Source: Pseudomonas fluorescens
Lineage (GTDB): Bacteria > Pseudomonadota > Gammaproteobacteria > Pseudomonadales > Pseudomonadaceae
Assembly: GCF_002837185.1 (NCBI RefSeq)
Contig: NZ_KZ477994.1
Coordinates: forward strand, 1-64,000
Length of the DNA: 64,000 nt
Direction of reading: 5' to 3'
Position numbers and translations under genes: made by a program. Under the pieces are notes generated by a model that saw only the letters and a program-made list of their open reading frames with translations, did not search any database and was not told the DNA's origin. Positions 1 through 12,125 of the stretch are shown one piece after another. Every line of letters begins with the position of its first letter. The stretch's first letter is position 1.

Positions 1-181
1 ATGGGCCATCCATGGCCCAGTGCGGCTAACCCGGCGTCCTGCCGGGTTACCCACGGATTCAAGCCTGCGTTCGGCCAGCGTGGTTTAACGGGGCGCCTGA
101 GATCAAGATCAAAAGCCAGATCAAGATCAAGGGCGACTCGCTTCGCATCGTGGTTACCGACTCGCTGCGCATCGTGGTTAC
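1..181. repeat. probable dispersed Pseudomonas intergenic repeat, cut by window edge
   Basis: No gene is seen in this stretch downstream of mltA. It holds a palindrome at 2-19, a perfect hairpin at 27-49 (9-base arms TAACCCGGC/GCCGGGTTA, 5-base loop), repeated GATCAAGATCAA blocks around 101-130, and a 24-base unit repeated in tandem at 134-157 and 158-181 with one mismatch. I infer a multicopy repeat of fluorescent pseudomonads from general memory of such sequences. Open frames across it look spurious. Confidence 0.5.
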
Positions 182-219
182 GGTTGGGCGCTGCAGCGTT
201 GTGTAGATACCTATGGCTG

Positions 220-1413
220 TCAGGTGCCAGCGGGTGCATCCGGCACGTGCGGCAGCGGCGTACCCTTGGGCCACAGCATCCAGATCTGTCCCTGTTGCTT
301 CATGTTCCCCGCCAACTCGCCTGCTGCGTCGCCCGTGCCCCAGAACAGGTCTGCCCGCACTTCTCCGGTGATTGCGCCGCCGGTGTCCTGGGCTGCCACG
401 GGCCTTGCGATCGGCGAGCCGTCGGGTTTGGTGGTGGACAACCACAACAAACTCCCCAGCGGAATCACCTTGCGGTCCACCGCCACGCTGTATCCCGCCG
501 TTAATGGCACATTCAGCGAGCCGCGCGGCCCTTCATTGCTGTCGGGGCGGGCGCTGAAGAACACATAGCTGGGGTTGCTCGCCAGCAGCTGCGGGATGCG
601 CTGCGGGTGTGCCTTGGCCCAGGCGCTGATCGCGCCCATGCTCACGTCTTCTTTTTTCAGCTCGCCGTGCTCGATCAGCCAGCGACCGATAGGGCGATAG
701 GGATAACCGTTCTGGTCGCCATAACCCACACGCAGTTGACGCCCATCGGCCAGTTGAATACGCCCGGAGCCCTGAATCTGCAGGAACTGCAGGTCCATCG
801 GGTCGGTCAGCCAGGCTATCGGCTTGGCGCTCGAGCCCTGGTCGTTGATGGTGCCGGCGTCGTCATACGGCTTGAGCACGCGGCCCTCCAGGCGACCGCG
901 CAGGCGTTTGCCCTTGAGTTCCGGGTAGATTGATTCCAGGTTGACGATAATCAGGTCGTCCGGCACGCCATACACCGGCACATGCGCGGTGGCGGTTTCG
1001 GTGAGGCTGCCGGGGTAGACCGGCTCGTAGTAGCCGGTGATCAGGCCGTTCGGTGTGTTGTCGGCTGAACGCAGGCCAAATACATCGAGGCGCTCTTTGA
1101 GGAACCCGCGAACCGCCACTGCATCGCCCGGCACGCCGGCTGCGGCTGCGCAAGTCGCACCCCAGACCGGGTCGGCCTTGAGGCGCTGGCAGGCACTGCG
1201 CCAGGATTCGAAGCCTGCCAGCAAATCGCTGTCGGAAACGGACGGCAGCGCCTCCCACGGAGCGCTCACATAAGTGGCGACGGCATGGGGTTGGGTGGCT
1301 TCTTCTTTGGCAGGCTCTTTGCCCGCGTCCTTGCCCACGTCGCAGCCGGCCAGCAGCGCGATCATCGGCAGAGCCCACGCCAGGCGGCTCCAGGGTTTCC
1401 AATTGACATTCAT
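220..1413 (-). CDS. mltA: membrane-bound lytic murein transglycosylase A
   Basis: 397 residues. The N-terminus carries a lipoprotein signal with lipobox LLAGC, so the mature protein should be an outer-membrane-anchored periplasmic enzyme. It cleaves the MurNAc-GlcNAc bond of peptidoglycan with formation of 1,6-anhydro-MurNAc. The MltA core (GYYEPVYPGSL, then GSGRIQLADG) is followed by the 3D domain with AAQDTGGAITG, which contains the expected catalytic Asp. The length is close to the usual 365-400. It is transcribed alone, leftward, with an AGGA box upstream of the ATG. Confidence 0.95.
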   Translation of the reverse strand: MNVNWKPWSRLAWALPMIALLAGCDVGKDAGKEPAKEEATQPHAVATYVSAPWEALPSVSDSDLLAGFESWRSACQRLKADPVWGATCAAAAGVPGDAVAVRGFLKERLDVFGLRSADNTPNGLITGYYEPVYPGSLTETATAHVPVYGVPDDLIIVNLESIYPELKGKRLRGRLEGRVLKPYDDAGTINDQGSSAKPIAWLTDPMDLQFLQIQGSGRIQLADGRQLRVGYGDQNGYPYRPIGRWLIEHGELKKEDVSMGAISAWAKAHPQRIPQLLASNPSYVFFSARPDSNEGPRGSLNVPLTAGYSVAVDRKVIPLGSLLWLSTTKPDGSPIARPVAAQDTGGAITGEVRADLFWGTGDAAGELAGNMKQQGQIWMLWPKGTPLPHVPDAPAGT

Positions 1414-1540
1414 GCACGTAATTCCTGAAGCGATTGCCCGGGCTTTATCGCGTTGGGCAACCCTTATTATTAATAGGGCTATTGGTCTTTACGGACGAGG
1501 CGGGGATACTGACCGCCGTTTTCCGTGACCCTGAGCCTCC

Positions 1541-1990
1541 ATGACTTTTAAACATATGACGGTTGTATTGCTGGCCTGCCTGGCTTTGTCCGCCTGCGGC
1601 GGTGTTGACCCCAACTCGCCCCTGGGCCAGCGCAAGGCGATCTTCAAGCAGATGCTCAAGACCAGTGAAGACCTGGGCGGCATGTTGCGCGGGCGTATCC
1701 CTTTCGACGGCGGCCGGTTTGCCGACGGCGCGGTCAAGCTGGACGCGTTGGCCCATCAACCCTGGCAGCACTTCCCAAGCGTACGTGAAGAGGACCACAC
1801 CAGTGCCAGGGACGAGGTGTGGCAAAAGCAGGCGCAATTCCAGCAACTGGCCCGCGACCTTGAGGCGGCCACCGGTGAATTGGTGATCGCAAGCCAGGTC
1901 CAGCCCTATAAGGCCGACAGCCTTCAACCTGCGGTGCAGAAAGTCGAAGATGCCTGCAGCGCTTGCCATAAGCAGTTCCGGGACCATTGA
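1541..1990 (+). CDS. cytochrome c'-like haem lipoprotein
   Basis: 149 residues. The N-terminus has a lipobox (LSACG), so the protein is probably a lipid-anchored periplasmic cytochrome. A single haem-binding CSACH sits near the C-terminus (about residue 140), the position typical of class II cytochrome c' four-helix bundles. The middle (GRIPFDGGRFADGAVKLDAL) fits the family. Its redox partner and role cannot be read from the sequence; cytochromes c' are associated with NO binding or electron transfer. It converges on the DUF1090 gene with a 6-base gap. Confidence 0.85.
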   Translation: MTFKHMTVVLLACLALSACGGVDPNSPLGQRKAIFKQMLKTSEDLGGMLRGRIPFDGGRFADGAVKLDALAHQPWQHFPSVREEDHTSARDEVWQKQAQFQQLARDLEAATGELVIASQVQPYKADSLQPAVQKVEDACSACHKQFRDH

Positions 1991-1996
1991 CCGGTT

Positions 1997-2392
1997 TTAC
2001 TGGTCGAGTTCTTCCACTGCATCCTGTAACTCCTTGCGCGATTCGGCGAGCTTGTCCTTGCGCTTGTTGATCTTGTCCGCATCGCCTTTTTTCATGGCCT
2101 TGTCGAGGTCGGCCTGACGGCGGCTGACTTCGTGCTTGGCATCGAGCACCTTGTTTTCGCGCTCTTTCTTGAGCGATGCGTCAGTGCAGTTGGCGGTGAC
2201 CTCGCTCAGGGCTTTTTCCAGGCCGGCCTGTTGGGCGCTGTTGCCATGTGCCTTGGCCTGTTCGATCTGGGTACTGATGGCTTGGCGCTTGGCAGCGCAG
2301 CCTGTCAGTTGGGAGGCTTCGTCGGCGGCCAACAGCGGCGTGGTCATGAAGCTTGCGGCTGTCAGTAACGCGAGAGGGGCAAGAAATTTCAT
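1997..2392 (-). CDS. DUF1090 family periplasmic protein (YqjC-like)
   Basis: 131 residues from the ATG at 2392, chosen because a GGAG box lies 8 bases upstream and the protein then begins with a clean signal peptide (MKFLAPLALLTAASF, cleavage near LLAAD). The longer open frame adds seven residues without a ribosome site. The mature part is strongly charged and predicted helical, with repeated Glu/Lys heptad-like stretches and two Cys (TGCAAK and ANCTD). The family has no established function. Downstream neighbour of ligB on the same strand. Confidence 0.85.
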   Translation of the reverse strand: MKFLAPLALLTAASFMTTPLLAADEASQLTGCAAKRQAISTQIEQAKAHGNSAQQAGLEKALSEVTANCTDASLKKERENKVLDAKHEVSRRQADLDKAMKKGDADKINKRKDKLAESRKELQDAVEELDQ

Positions 2393-2432
2393 ATAAGGGC
2401 TCCAAGGTAGCAATCAGAGGGACGGGCCGGTT

Positions 2433-4127
<1,695 letters not shown>

Positions 4128-4147
4128 CTAAGTGATCCGCACGGCCA

Positions 4148-4178
4148 CAAAAAAGCCCCGACCGAGCGGGGCTTTTTA
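4148..4178. terminator. Rho-independent terminator, bidirectional
   Basis: A GC-rich stem (AGCCCCG/CGGGGCT) is flanked by A-runs on the left and T-runs on the right, so it could stop transcripts from either strand. On the minus strand it lies after the 4179-4310 stretch and before ligB. Confidence 0.8.
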
Positions 4179-4310
4179 CCGGGTGTTTCTGCTTGCCTGA
4201 ACAGGCTGCACAACGCGCCCGGCGCGTCGTTGTTGTCAGTCTCGGCGCCCTGCTTTTACTGGCCCGCGTCGACTTCGGCCTCGGTTTCAACGATTTTGTT
4301 GCAACCTTTG
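4179..4310 (-). other. gene-free segment between two terminators, possible small RNA
   Basis: On the minus strand this 132-base piece lies after the metK terminator and before the 4148-4178 terminator. I see no convincing start codon or ribosome site. One reading phase gives KGCNKIVETEAEVDAGQ and a stop, which could be a gene remnant. A separately promoted RNA is possible but unproven. Confidence 0.25.
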
Positions 4311-4352
4311 AAAAAACCAAAGCCCCGCCGGGCGAACCCGGCGGGGCTTTGG
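4311..4352 (-). terminator. metK transcription terminator
   Basis: A 16-base-pair stem closed by a TTCG loop when read on the minus strand (CCAAAGCCCCGCCGGG and its complement), followed by six T. It begins 14 bases after the metK stop and is a textbook intrinsic terminator. Confidence 0.93.
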
Positions 4353-4365
4353 CAGCCGCGAGCGA

Positions 4366-5556
<1,191 letters not shown>

Positions 5557-5575
5557 CTCGATGTTTTCCTGATAT

Positions 5576-6571
5576 TTACCGATGGTGAGTGTCGCCAGCC
5601 GGTCGCTGAAAATGGCGGACCTGAATCTGGAAACCATTACGTAAACCTACATAGAGGCTTTCCCCGGGAACGAGTCCCGCAGCGGTGGCCCAACGGGCCA
5701 GATCGTCCTGTTCAAAACCCAGCCAGAGATCACCGCAGGCCTCCTTGGCCCAATTCTGGTTGTGGCTGCATAAATCCGTCACCAGCAGGCTGCCGCCGGG
5801 GTGCAACAACCCGGCCATTTGCTTGAGCGCGTCGGCCGGGGCGGCGAAATGGTGCAAGACCATGTTCAGCACCACGCAATCGGCCTGCAGGTTGGTGTCA
5901 CTCAGGGCGTCGGCCAGTTGCAGACTGACATTGGCCAACGCTTCGCGCTCACACAACTGGCGGGCCAGTTCGAGCATCGCCGGGCTGTTGTCCAGTGCCG
6001 TCACCTGCCCGAAGCGTCGTGCCAGATCCGGCAGAAAACCGCCGTCGCCAGGGCCCACTTCCAATGCCGTGGCCTTATCGCTGAAGCTCAGCTTGTCCAA
6101 CAGCGCCAGCACGCTTTCGCGGTACTGGGGCAAGCCGGCGATCAGGTCCTGCTGGGCGCGAAACTTGTCGGCGACCCGGGAGAAAAAGTCCTGGCTGGCG
6201 GCAGCGCGTTGCCCGTGCACCTGGGCGATCCGTGCTTGCACATCGTCGGGCAGGCCCAGGTTGTCGACTTCTTCGAGCAGCGCCGCGTGCAACTTGCCGC
6301 CGAGCAACTCGGTGTGGGGCAGGGCGCGGCGGTAAAAAATCGCATTGCCTTCGCGGCGGGTTGCCACCAGGTCGGCCTGGGCCAGTACCTTCAGATGATG
6401 GCTCATGCCGGACTGGCCGATAGCGAAGATCTGCGCCAGTTCCAGTACGCCGAACGAATCATTGGCCAGTGCGCGCAACACGTTCAAGCGCAACGGATCA
6501 CCCGCAGCCTTGCAAAGGGCTGCCAGTTCATCGCCGTCGGCGGGAAGCAGGGAGGGCACGGGTAGGTTCAT
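5576..6571 (-). CDS. ArsR-type HTH fused to SAM-methyltransferase domain; SahR-like regulator
   Basis: 331 residues. Residues about 12-100 form an ArsR winged helix ([13 protein letters not shown], then [18 protein letters not shown]). Residues about 150-320 form a class I methyltransferase fold with the SAM-binding motif [15 protein letters not shown] and the acidic strand end TALDNS. This architecture matches SahR, described in proteobacteria as an S-adenosylhomocysteine-responsive repressor of SAM-cycle genes. The position directly upstream of metK supports that reading. The 12-base-arm palindrome at 6612-6637, just before its start, is a likely operator. Whether the methyltransferase domain is catalytic or only senses ligand cannot be told. 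Confidence 0.85.
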   Translation of the reverse strand: MNLPVPSLLPADGDELAALCKAAGDPLRLNVLRALANDSFGVLELAQIFAIGQSGMSHHLKVLAQADLVATRREGNAIFYRRALPHTELLGGKLHAALLEEVDNLGLPDDVQARIAQVHGQRAAASQDFFSRVADKFRAQQDLIAGLPQYRESVLALLDKLSFSDKATALEVGPGDGGFLPDLARRFGQVTALDNSPAMLELARQLCEREALANVSLQLADALSDTNLQADCVVLNMVLHHFAAPADALKQMAGLLHPGGSLLVTDLCSHNQNWAKEACGDLWLGFEQDDLARWATAAGLVPGESLYVGLRNGFQIQVRHFQRPAGDTHHR

Positions 6572-6611
6572 AAGGCCAGCAGTCTAGTGATGGGTGGTAA
6601 TCGCCGCAAGG

Positions 6612-6637
6612 TCAATATCAAAAAGTTTTGATATTGA
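6612..6637. promoter_or_regulatory. palindromic operator between sahR-like gene and tktA
   Basis: Perfect inverted repeat with arms TCAATATCAAAA and TTTTGATATTGA around a central AG. It lies 41 bases before the regulator start and about 194 bases before tktA. The A+T-rich symmetry is typical for ArsR-family sites. I infer autoregulation and possibly control of tktA. Confidence 0.65.
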
Positions 6638-6830
6638 TCGATAAGTGGCAGTTATAAGCACCCGCTATTGCCTTTAGACGAACCCGCACCGGAATTCTGC
6701 AGGGGATCGGCGCGCAAACCGCAGGAAAAACCTGCTCAAGTGACTATCTGTCATTGCCCGCAGGCGGTGGCTGAGGGAAAATGCCGGTCCTTTTTTCCGT
6801 TTCTTTTCAGCAAACCCCAGGAGATCAGCG

Positions 6831-8828
6831 ATGCCCAGCCGTCGTGAGCGTGCCAACGCCATTCGTGCCCTCAGCATGGATGCCGTGCAAAAAGCCAACA
6901 GCGGCCATCCCGGTGCCCCGATGGGCATGGCGGATATCGCCGAGGTACTTTGGCGTGACTACCTGAAACACAACCCGAGCAACCCATCGTTCGCCGACCG
7001 TGACCGCTTCGTGCTGTCCAACGGCCACGGCTCGATGCTGATTTATTCGCTGCTGCACCTGACCGGCTACGACGTCACCATCGATGACCTCAAGAGCTTC
7101 CGCCAGCTGCACAGCCGCACCCCCGGCCACCCTGAATTCGGCTACACCCCAGGCGTCGAGACCACCACCGGTCCCCTGGGCCAAGGCCTGGCCAACGCCG
7201 TGGGCTTCGCGTTGGCGGAAAAAGTCCTGGGCGCGCAGTTCAACCGTCCCGGCCACGACATCGTCGACCACCACACCTACGTGTTCCTGGGTGATGGCTG
7301 CATGATGGAAGGCATTTCCCACGAAGTCGCTTCCCTGGCCGGTACCCTGGGCCTGGGCAAGCTGATCGCGTTCTACGATGACAACGGCATCTCCATCGAC
7401 GGCGAAGTCGAAGGCTGGTTCACCGATGACACCCCTAAGCGTTTCGAAGCCTACAACTGGCAGGTGATCCGCAACGTCGACGGCCACGATCCGGAAGAAA
7501 TCAAGATCGCCATCGACACCGCCCGCAAGAGCGCTCAGCCGACCCTGATCTGCTGCAAGACCACCATCGGTTTCGGTTCGCCGAACAAGCAGGGCAAAGA
7601 AGACTGCCACGGCGCCCCGCTGGGTGACGCGGAAATCGCCCTGACCCGTGAAGCGCTGAAGTGGAACCACGGCCCGTTCGAAATCCCGGCCGACATCTAT
7701 GCCGAGTGGGACGCCAAGGAAAAAGGCCTGGCCGCCGAAGCCGAGTGGGACCAGCGTTTTGCGGCCTACTCCGCCGAATTCCCGGCGCTGGCCAACGAAC
7801 TGGTACGCCGCTTGGCCGGTGACCTGCCTGCCGACTTCTCGGAAAAAGCCTCGGCCTACATCGCCGAAGTCGCGGCCAAGGGCGAGACCATCGCCAGCCG
7901 TAAAGCCAGCCAGAACACCCTGAACGCCTTTGGCCCGCTGCTGCCTGAGTTCCTCGGCGGTTCCGCCGACCTGGCCGGTTCCAACCTGACCCTGTGGAAA
8001 GGCTGCAAAGGTGTTTCGGCTGAAGACGCCAGCGGCAACTACATGTACTACGGCGTACGCGAGTTCGGCATGAGCGCCATCATGAACGGCGTGTCCCTGC
8101 ACGGTGGCCTGGTGCCTTACGGCGCGACCTTCCTGATGTTCATGGAATACGCCCGCAACGCCGTACGCATGGCCGCGCTGATGAAGAAGCGCGTCATCCA
8201 CGTGTACACCCACGACTCCATCGGCCTCGGCGAAGACGGTCCGACGCACCAGCCGGTCGAGCAACTGACCAGCCTGCGTACCACGCCGAACCTGGATTGC
8301 TGGCGCCCAGCCGACGCGGTCGAATCCGCCGTGGCCTGGAAGCACGCCATCGAACGCAAGGACGGCCCTTCGGCGCTGATCTTCTCGCGCCAGAACCTGC
8401 AGCACCAAGTGCGTACCGACGCACAGATCGCCGACATCAGCCGTGGCGGCTACGTGCTCAAGGACTGCATCGGCGAGCCGGAGCTGATCCTGATCTCCAC
8501 CGGTTCCGAAGTGGGCCTGACCGTTCAGGCCTACGACAAGCTGACCGCGCAAGGCCGCAACGTGCGCGTTGTGTCCATGCCGTGCACCAGCGTGTTCGAA
8601 GCCCAGGACGCCGGCTACAAGCAATCGGTGCTGCCGTTGCAGGTCAGCGCGCGTATCGCCATCGAAGCGGCTCACGCCGACTACTGGTACAAGTACGTGG
8701 GCCTGGAAGGTCGCGTGATCGGCATGACCACCTACGGTGAGTCGGCGCCGGCACCAGCGTTGTTCGAAGAGTTCGGTTTCACCCTGGAAAACATCCTGGG
8801 CCAGGCTGAAGAACTGCTGGAAGACTAA
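6831..8828 (+). CDS. tktA: transketolase
   Basis: 665 residues, starting at an ATG preceded by AGGAGAT. Transketolase moves two-carbon units between sugar phosphates using thiamine diphosphate and links the pentose phosphate pathway to glycolysis. Visible landmarks are the N-terminal [12 protein letters not shown], the ThDP motif [18 protein letters not shown] running to [11 protein letters not shown], and the pyrimidine-domain [16 protein letters not shown]. Full length for the family. It is the first gene of a sugar-phosphate group (tktA, epd, pgk, fbaA) and is divergent from the SAM-cycle regulator. Confidence 0.97.
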   Translation: MPSRRERANAIRALSMDAVQKANSGHPGAPMGMADIAEVLWRDYLKHNPSNPSFADRDRFVLSNGHGSMLIYSLLHLTGYDVTIDDLKSFRQLHSRTPGHPEFGYTPGVETTTGPLGQGLANAVGFALAEKVLGAQFNRPGHDIVDHHTYVFLGDGCMMEGISHEVASLAGTLGLGKLIAFYDDNGISIDGEVEGWFTDDTPKRFEAYNWQVIRNVDGHDPEEIKIAIDTARKSAQPTLICCKTTIGFGSPNKQGKEDCHGAPLGDAEIALTREALKWNHGPFEIPADIYAEWDAKEKGLAAEAEWDQRFAAYSAEFPALANELVRRLAGDLPADFSEKASAYIAEVAAKGETIASRKASQNTLNAFGPLLPEFLGGSADLAGSNLTLWKGCKGVSAEDASGNYMYYGVREFGMSAIMNGVSLHGGLVPYGATFLMFMEYARNAVRMAALMKKRVIHVYTHDSIGLGEDGPTHQPVEQLTSLRTTPNLDCWRPADAVESAVAWKHAIERKDGPSALIFSRQNLQHQVRTDAQIADISRGGYVLKDCIGEPELILISTGSEVGLTVQAYDKLTAQGRNVRVVSMPCTSVFEAQDAGYKQSVLPLQVSARIAIEAAHADYWYKYVGLEGRVIGMTTYGESAPAPALFEEFGFTLENILGQAEELLED

Positions 8829-8850
8829 GTCAGTCTGCGTTGTCTGCCCT

Positions 8851-8925
8851 GGCGCCATCGCGGGCAAGCCCACTCCCACCTTTGGATTGCGGTCCAATGT
8901 GGGAGGGGGCTTGCCCGCGATGGCG
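8851..8925. repeat. REP pair between tktA and epd
   Basis: Two inverted REP units (CGGGCAAGCCCACTCCCACC and its complement-like partner) face each other around a short spacer. This copy has GCGGGC/GCCCGC in place of the GGGGGC/GCCCCC of most copies in the window. The long hairpin may shape transcript stability between the two genes. Confidence 0.85.
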
Positions 8926-8966
8926 TCAGAACATTCAACACCGAACTAACCTTGATCGAGAACCCC

Positions 8967-10022
8967 ATGCCCCAACTGCGTCCCTACAAAGTTGCACTCA
9001 ACGGCTACGGCCGCATTGGTCGTTGCGTCTTGCGTGCGCTGTTCGAGCGAGGGGCGGCGGCCGGGTTTGAAATTGTCGCGATCAACGATCTGGCCGACAT
9101 GGCCAGCATCGAATACCTGACACGCTTTGACTCCACCCACGGCCGCTTCCCCGGCGAAGTGCGGGTCGATGGCGATTGTCTGCATATCAATGGCGACTGC
9201 GTAAAAGTCCTGCGCAGTGCCACCCCCGAGGGCATCGACTGGGCGGCGTTGGGCGTCGACCTGGTGTTGGAATGCTCCGGTGCCTACCACACCCGTGCCG
9301 ATGGCCAGCGTTTTCTCGACGCCGGCGCACCGCGCGTGCTGTTTTCCCAGCCGATGGCCAGCGAGGCGGATGTGGACGCCACCATCGTCTACGGCATCAA
9401 CCAGGATTGCCTGACCGGTGCTGAGCTGCTGGTGTCCAACGCCTCGTGCACCACCAACTGCAGCGTGCCGTTGTTGCGCCTGCTGGATCAGGCGATCGGC
9501 CTGGATTACGTGTCGATCACCACGATTCACTCGGCGATGAACGACCAGCCGGTAATCGACGCCTATCATCATGAAGACCTGCGCCGTACGCGTTCGGCAT
9601 TCCAGTCGGTGATTCCGGTGTCCACCGGCCTGGCCCGCGGCATCGAGCGACTGTTGCCGGAACTTGCCGGACGAATCCAGGCCAAAGCCGTACGGGTGCC
9701 GACGGTGAATGTGTCTTGCCTGGATATCACCATGCAAACCGTCAGCGACACCGATGCGACGGAGGTCAACCGGATCCTGCGCGACGCCGCCAGCAGCGGC
9801 CCGCTCAAAGGCTTGCTGGCCTACACCGAATTGCCCCATGCCAGTTGCGATTTCAACCATGATCCGCATTCGGCGATTGTCGATGCCAGCCAGACCCGCG
9901 TTTCCGGCCCGAGGCTGGTGAACATACTGGCCTGGTTCGATAACGAATGGGGCTTTGCCAACCGAATGCTCGACGTTGCAGAACATTATCTGCAAGTGGC
10001 CTCCAAACAACCTCAACAGTAA
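8967..10022 (+). CDS. epd: D-erythrose-4-phosphate dehydrogenase
   Basis: 351 residues from the ATG at 8967; a TTG 15 bases upstream is a weaker alternative. The protein is a GAPDH-family enzyme with the Rossmann start [16 protein letters not shown] and catalytic Cys in SNASCTTNC. Sequence character and the place beside pgk and fbaA fit Epd, which oxidises erythrose 4-phosphate to 4-phosphoerythronate for pyridoxal phosphate synthesis. A true glycolytic GAPDH cannot be fully excluded from sequence alone, but [10 protein letters not shown] and [12 protein letters not shown] favour Epd. Confidence 0.88.
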   Translation: MPQLRPYKVALNGYGRIGRCVLRALFERGAAAGFEIVAINDLADMASIEYLTRFDSTHGRFPGEVRVDGDCLHINGDCVKVLRSATPEGIDWAALGVDLVLECSGAYHTRADGQRFLDAGAPRVLFSQPMASEADVDATIVYGINQDCLTGAELLVSNASCTTNCSVPLLRLLDQAIGLDYVSITTIHSAMNDQPVIDAYHHEDLRRTRSAFQSVIPVSTGLARGIERLLPELAGRIQAKAVRVPTVNVSCLDITMQTVSDTDATEVNRILRDAASSGPLKGLLAYTELPHASCDFNHDPHSAIVDASQTRVSGPRLVNILAWFDNEWGFANRMLDVAEHYLQVASKQPQQ

Positions 10023-10039
10023 CTCAGGAACTGCGACCC

Positions 10040-11203
10040 ATGACCGTGTTGAAGATGACCGACCTCGATCTGCAAGGTAAGCGCGTACTGATTCGCGAAG
10101 ACCTCAACGTCCCAGTCAAGGACGGTGTTGTCACCAGCGATGCGCGAATCCTGGCCTCGCTGCCGACCATCAAGCTGGCCCTGGAAAAAGGCGCGGCCGT
10201 GATGGTCTGCTCCCACCTGGGCCGCCCGACCGAAGGTGAATTTTCCGCCGAAAACAGCCTCAAGCCGGTCGCCGAGTACCTGAGCAAGGCCCTGGGCCGT
10301 GACGTGCCGTTGGTCGCAGATTACCTGGGTGGCGTGGACGTGAAAGCTGGCGACATCGTGCTGTTTGAAAACGTGCGCTTCAACAAGGGCGAGAAAAAGA
10401 ACAGCGACGAACTGGCCCAGCAGTACGCAGCCTTGTGCGACGTGTTCGTGATGGACGCTTTCGGCACCGCCCATCGCGCCGAAGGCTCGACCCACGGCGT
10501 GGCCAAGTTCGCCAAGGTCGCCGCGGCCGGCCCGCTGCTGGCCGCTGAGCTGGACGCGTTGGGCAAGGCCCTGGGCGCTCCGGCGCAACCGATGGCCGCC
10601 ATCGTCGCGGGTTCCAAGGTCTCCACCAAGTTGGACGTGCTCAACAGCCTCAGCCAGATCTGCAACCAGTTGATCGTCGGCGGCGGCATTGCCAACACCT
10701 TCCTGGCTGCAGCGGGTCACCCGGTGGGCAAGTCGCTGTACGAGCCGGACCTGCTGGACACCGCCCGTGCCATCGCCGCCAAAGTCAGCGTGCCGCTGCC
10801 GGTGGACGTGGTGGTCGCCAAGGAATTCGCTGAAAGCGCTGAGGCGACCGTCAAGCTGATCGCTGACGTGGCCGACGACGACATGATCCTGGACATCGGC
10901 CCGCAAACCGCAGCCAACTTCGCTGAACTGTTGAAAGCCTCCCAGACCATCCTGTGGAATGGCCCGGTCGGCGTATTCGAGTTCGATCAGTTTGGCAACG
11001 GTACCAAGGTGCTGGCCAAAGCCATCGCGCAAAGCTCCGCATTTTCCATCGCCGGCGGCGGCGATACCCTGGCGGCCATCGATAAATATGGCGTTGCTGA
11101 GCAGATCTCCTACATTTCTACCGGTGGCGGTGCGTTCCTCGAGTTCGTCGAGGGCAAGGTACTGCCGGCCGTGGAAGTGCTGGAAACCCGGGCCAAGGGT
11201 TAA
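10040..11203 (+). CDS. pgk: phosphoglycerate kinase
   Basis: 387 residues from the ATG at 10040, 17 bases after the epd stop and preceded by CAGGAA. Catalyses phosphate transfer between 1,3-bisphosphoglycerate and ADP. The N-terminal substrate site [15 protein letters not shown], the SHLGRPTEG motif and the C-terminal nucleotide site [13 protein letters not shown] are intact. The length is normal for a bacterial Pgk. Likely co-transcribed with epd and the small lipoprotein genes that follow. Confidence 0.97.
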   Translation: MTVLKMTDLDLQGKRVLIREDLNVPVKDGVVTSDARILASLPTIKLALEKGAAVMVCSHLGRPTEGEFSAENSLKPVAEYLSKALGRDVPLVADYLGGVDVKAGDIVLFENVRFNKGEKKNSDELAQQYAALCDVFVMDAFGTAHRAEGSTHGVAKFAKVAAAGPLLAAELDALGKALGAPAQPMAAIVAGSKVSTKLDVLNSLSQICNQLIVGGGIANTFLAAAGHPVGKSLYEPDLLDTARAIAAKVSVPLPVDVVVAKEFAESAEATVKLIADVADDDMILDIGPQTAANFAELLKASQTILWNGPVGVFEFDQFGNGTKVLAKAIAQSSAFSIAGGGDTLAAIDKYGVAEQISYISTGGGAFLEFVEGKVLPAVEVLETRAKG

Positions 11204-11234
11204 GGCGCGCGTGATCAGGAAAAGGAGCGTTCCC

Positions 11235-11462
11235 ATGGTCAAGTCGTTGGCACTGGTGATCGCAGCGGGCCTGTTGGCCGGCTGCGGCAGCACGCCAAGT
11301 GCGACGCCGGAGGCGGATAAGGCCTCGGCACCGCTTAAAAAAAGCTGCTACCAGGCTGACTGGCAAGCCGAGACCATGCCGGTGATCAACAAGCGCATCG
11401 GCAACGAACGGCTGGAGAAATACGACTCCGCGCCCAACGGTCAGGAACAGGGTTGCCCTTAA
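11235..11462 (+). CDS. small lipoprotein of unknown function
   Basis: 75 residues with AAAGGAG upstream of the ATG. The N-terminus MVKSLALVIAAGLLAGCGS is a clear lipoprotein signal with lipobox LAGC. The mature part is about 57 residues, Ser/Pro/Ala-rich at first, with two further Cys (KSCYQ and the penultimate QGCP) that could form a disulphide in the periplasm. It is 31 bases after pgk and 60 bases before the MliC-like gene. I do not recognise the family. Confidence 0.75.
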   Translation: MVKSLALVIAAGLLAGCGSTPSATPEADKASAPLKKSCYQADWQAETMPVINKRIGNERLEKYDSAPNGQEQGCP

Positions 11463-11522
11463 CGGGTCTGATCCACTAACCCACAGCAATGGTGGCCCCA
11501 GGTCGCCCTGCGAGGATTGGCA

Positions 11523-11855
11523 ATGAAAGGCGTTTTCGCCCTGGTAACCCTGGCGCTGTTGGCCGGTTGCAGCAGCATGAGCATGTTCGACAAGGCAGAG
11601 CCTGCCGACAAGTGGACCACCTGGACCTGCGACAGCAAAGCCGAGGTCAACTGGCGCTTTGCCAATGCGGCCCGTTCCGAAGTGGATGTACGCCTTGGCG
11701 GTTCGGATCAGGTCTACCGCCTCAAGCAGGACGTGGCGGCATCGGGCGTGCTGTACAGCGATGGCCAACTGGCCTTTCACACCAAGGGTGAGGAAGGCCT
11801 GGTGTACTGGGTGGCCACGGATGACCTGATTGGGCGCGGCTGCAAGGCCAACTGA
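11523..11855 (+). CDS. MliC-family lipoprotein (C-type lysozyme inhibitor-like)
   Basis: 110 residues from the ATG at 11523. A lipobox (LALLAGCSS) anchors it to a membrane. The mature domain has the two conserved Cys (TWTCDS near the start, GRGCKAN at the end) and the beta-barrel pattern of MliC/PliC proteins (VDVRLGGSDQVYRL, GVLYSDGQLAFHTKGEEGLVY). The family binds and blocks c-type lysozyme from the periplasmic face. The second lipoprotein in a row between pgk and fbaA. Confidence 0.82.
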   Translation: MKGVFALVTLALLAGCSSMSMFDKAEPADKWTTWTCDSKAEVNWRFANAARSEVDVRLGGSDQVYRLKQDVAASGVLYSDGQLAFHTKGEEGLVYWVATDDLIGRGCKAN

Positions 11856-11880
11856 GATCTGTCATGAGATGAGATCCAAA

Positions 11881-11970
11881 TGTGGGAGGGGGCTTGCCCC
11901 CGATTGCGGTGTGTCAGTCAGCACTTGGGTGTCAGGCTGACCGCTATCGGGAGCAAGCCCCCTCCCACAT
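11881..11970. repeat. REP pair upstream of fbaA
   Basis: Two REP units in inverted orientation (GTGGGAGGGGGCTTGCCCCC at the left, complementary unit with GGGAGC variant at the right) with a 40-base spacer that itself contains GTGTCAG-like inverted blocks. The rest of the gap to fbaA (11971-12125) shows only its upstream region. Confidence 0.88.
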
Positions 11971-12125
11971 TGATTCGGTTTCAACTTGGAATTTGAGTCG
12001 GCTACACCAGCAATAACGATTCAGCAGCACAAGGCTCAACCCCTTGATCTGCAATAACTTGAATAGCAGCCGCCGCTACGGCAGGCTTGCACGATTAACG
12101 ACCCTCGACCGGGAGAGACAACACA

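Noticed and set aside
6825..8897. 690-codon open frame antisense to tktA
   Set aside because: GC-rich third positions keep the antisense frame open; no motif, no ribosome site, and tktA is certain.
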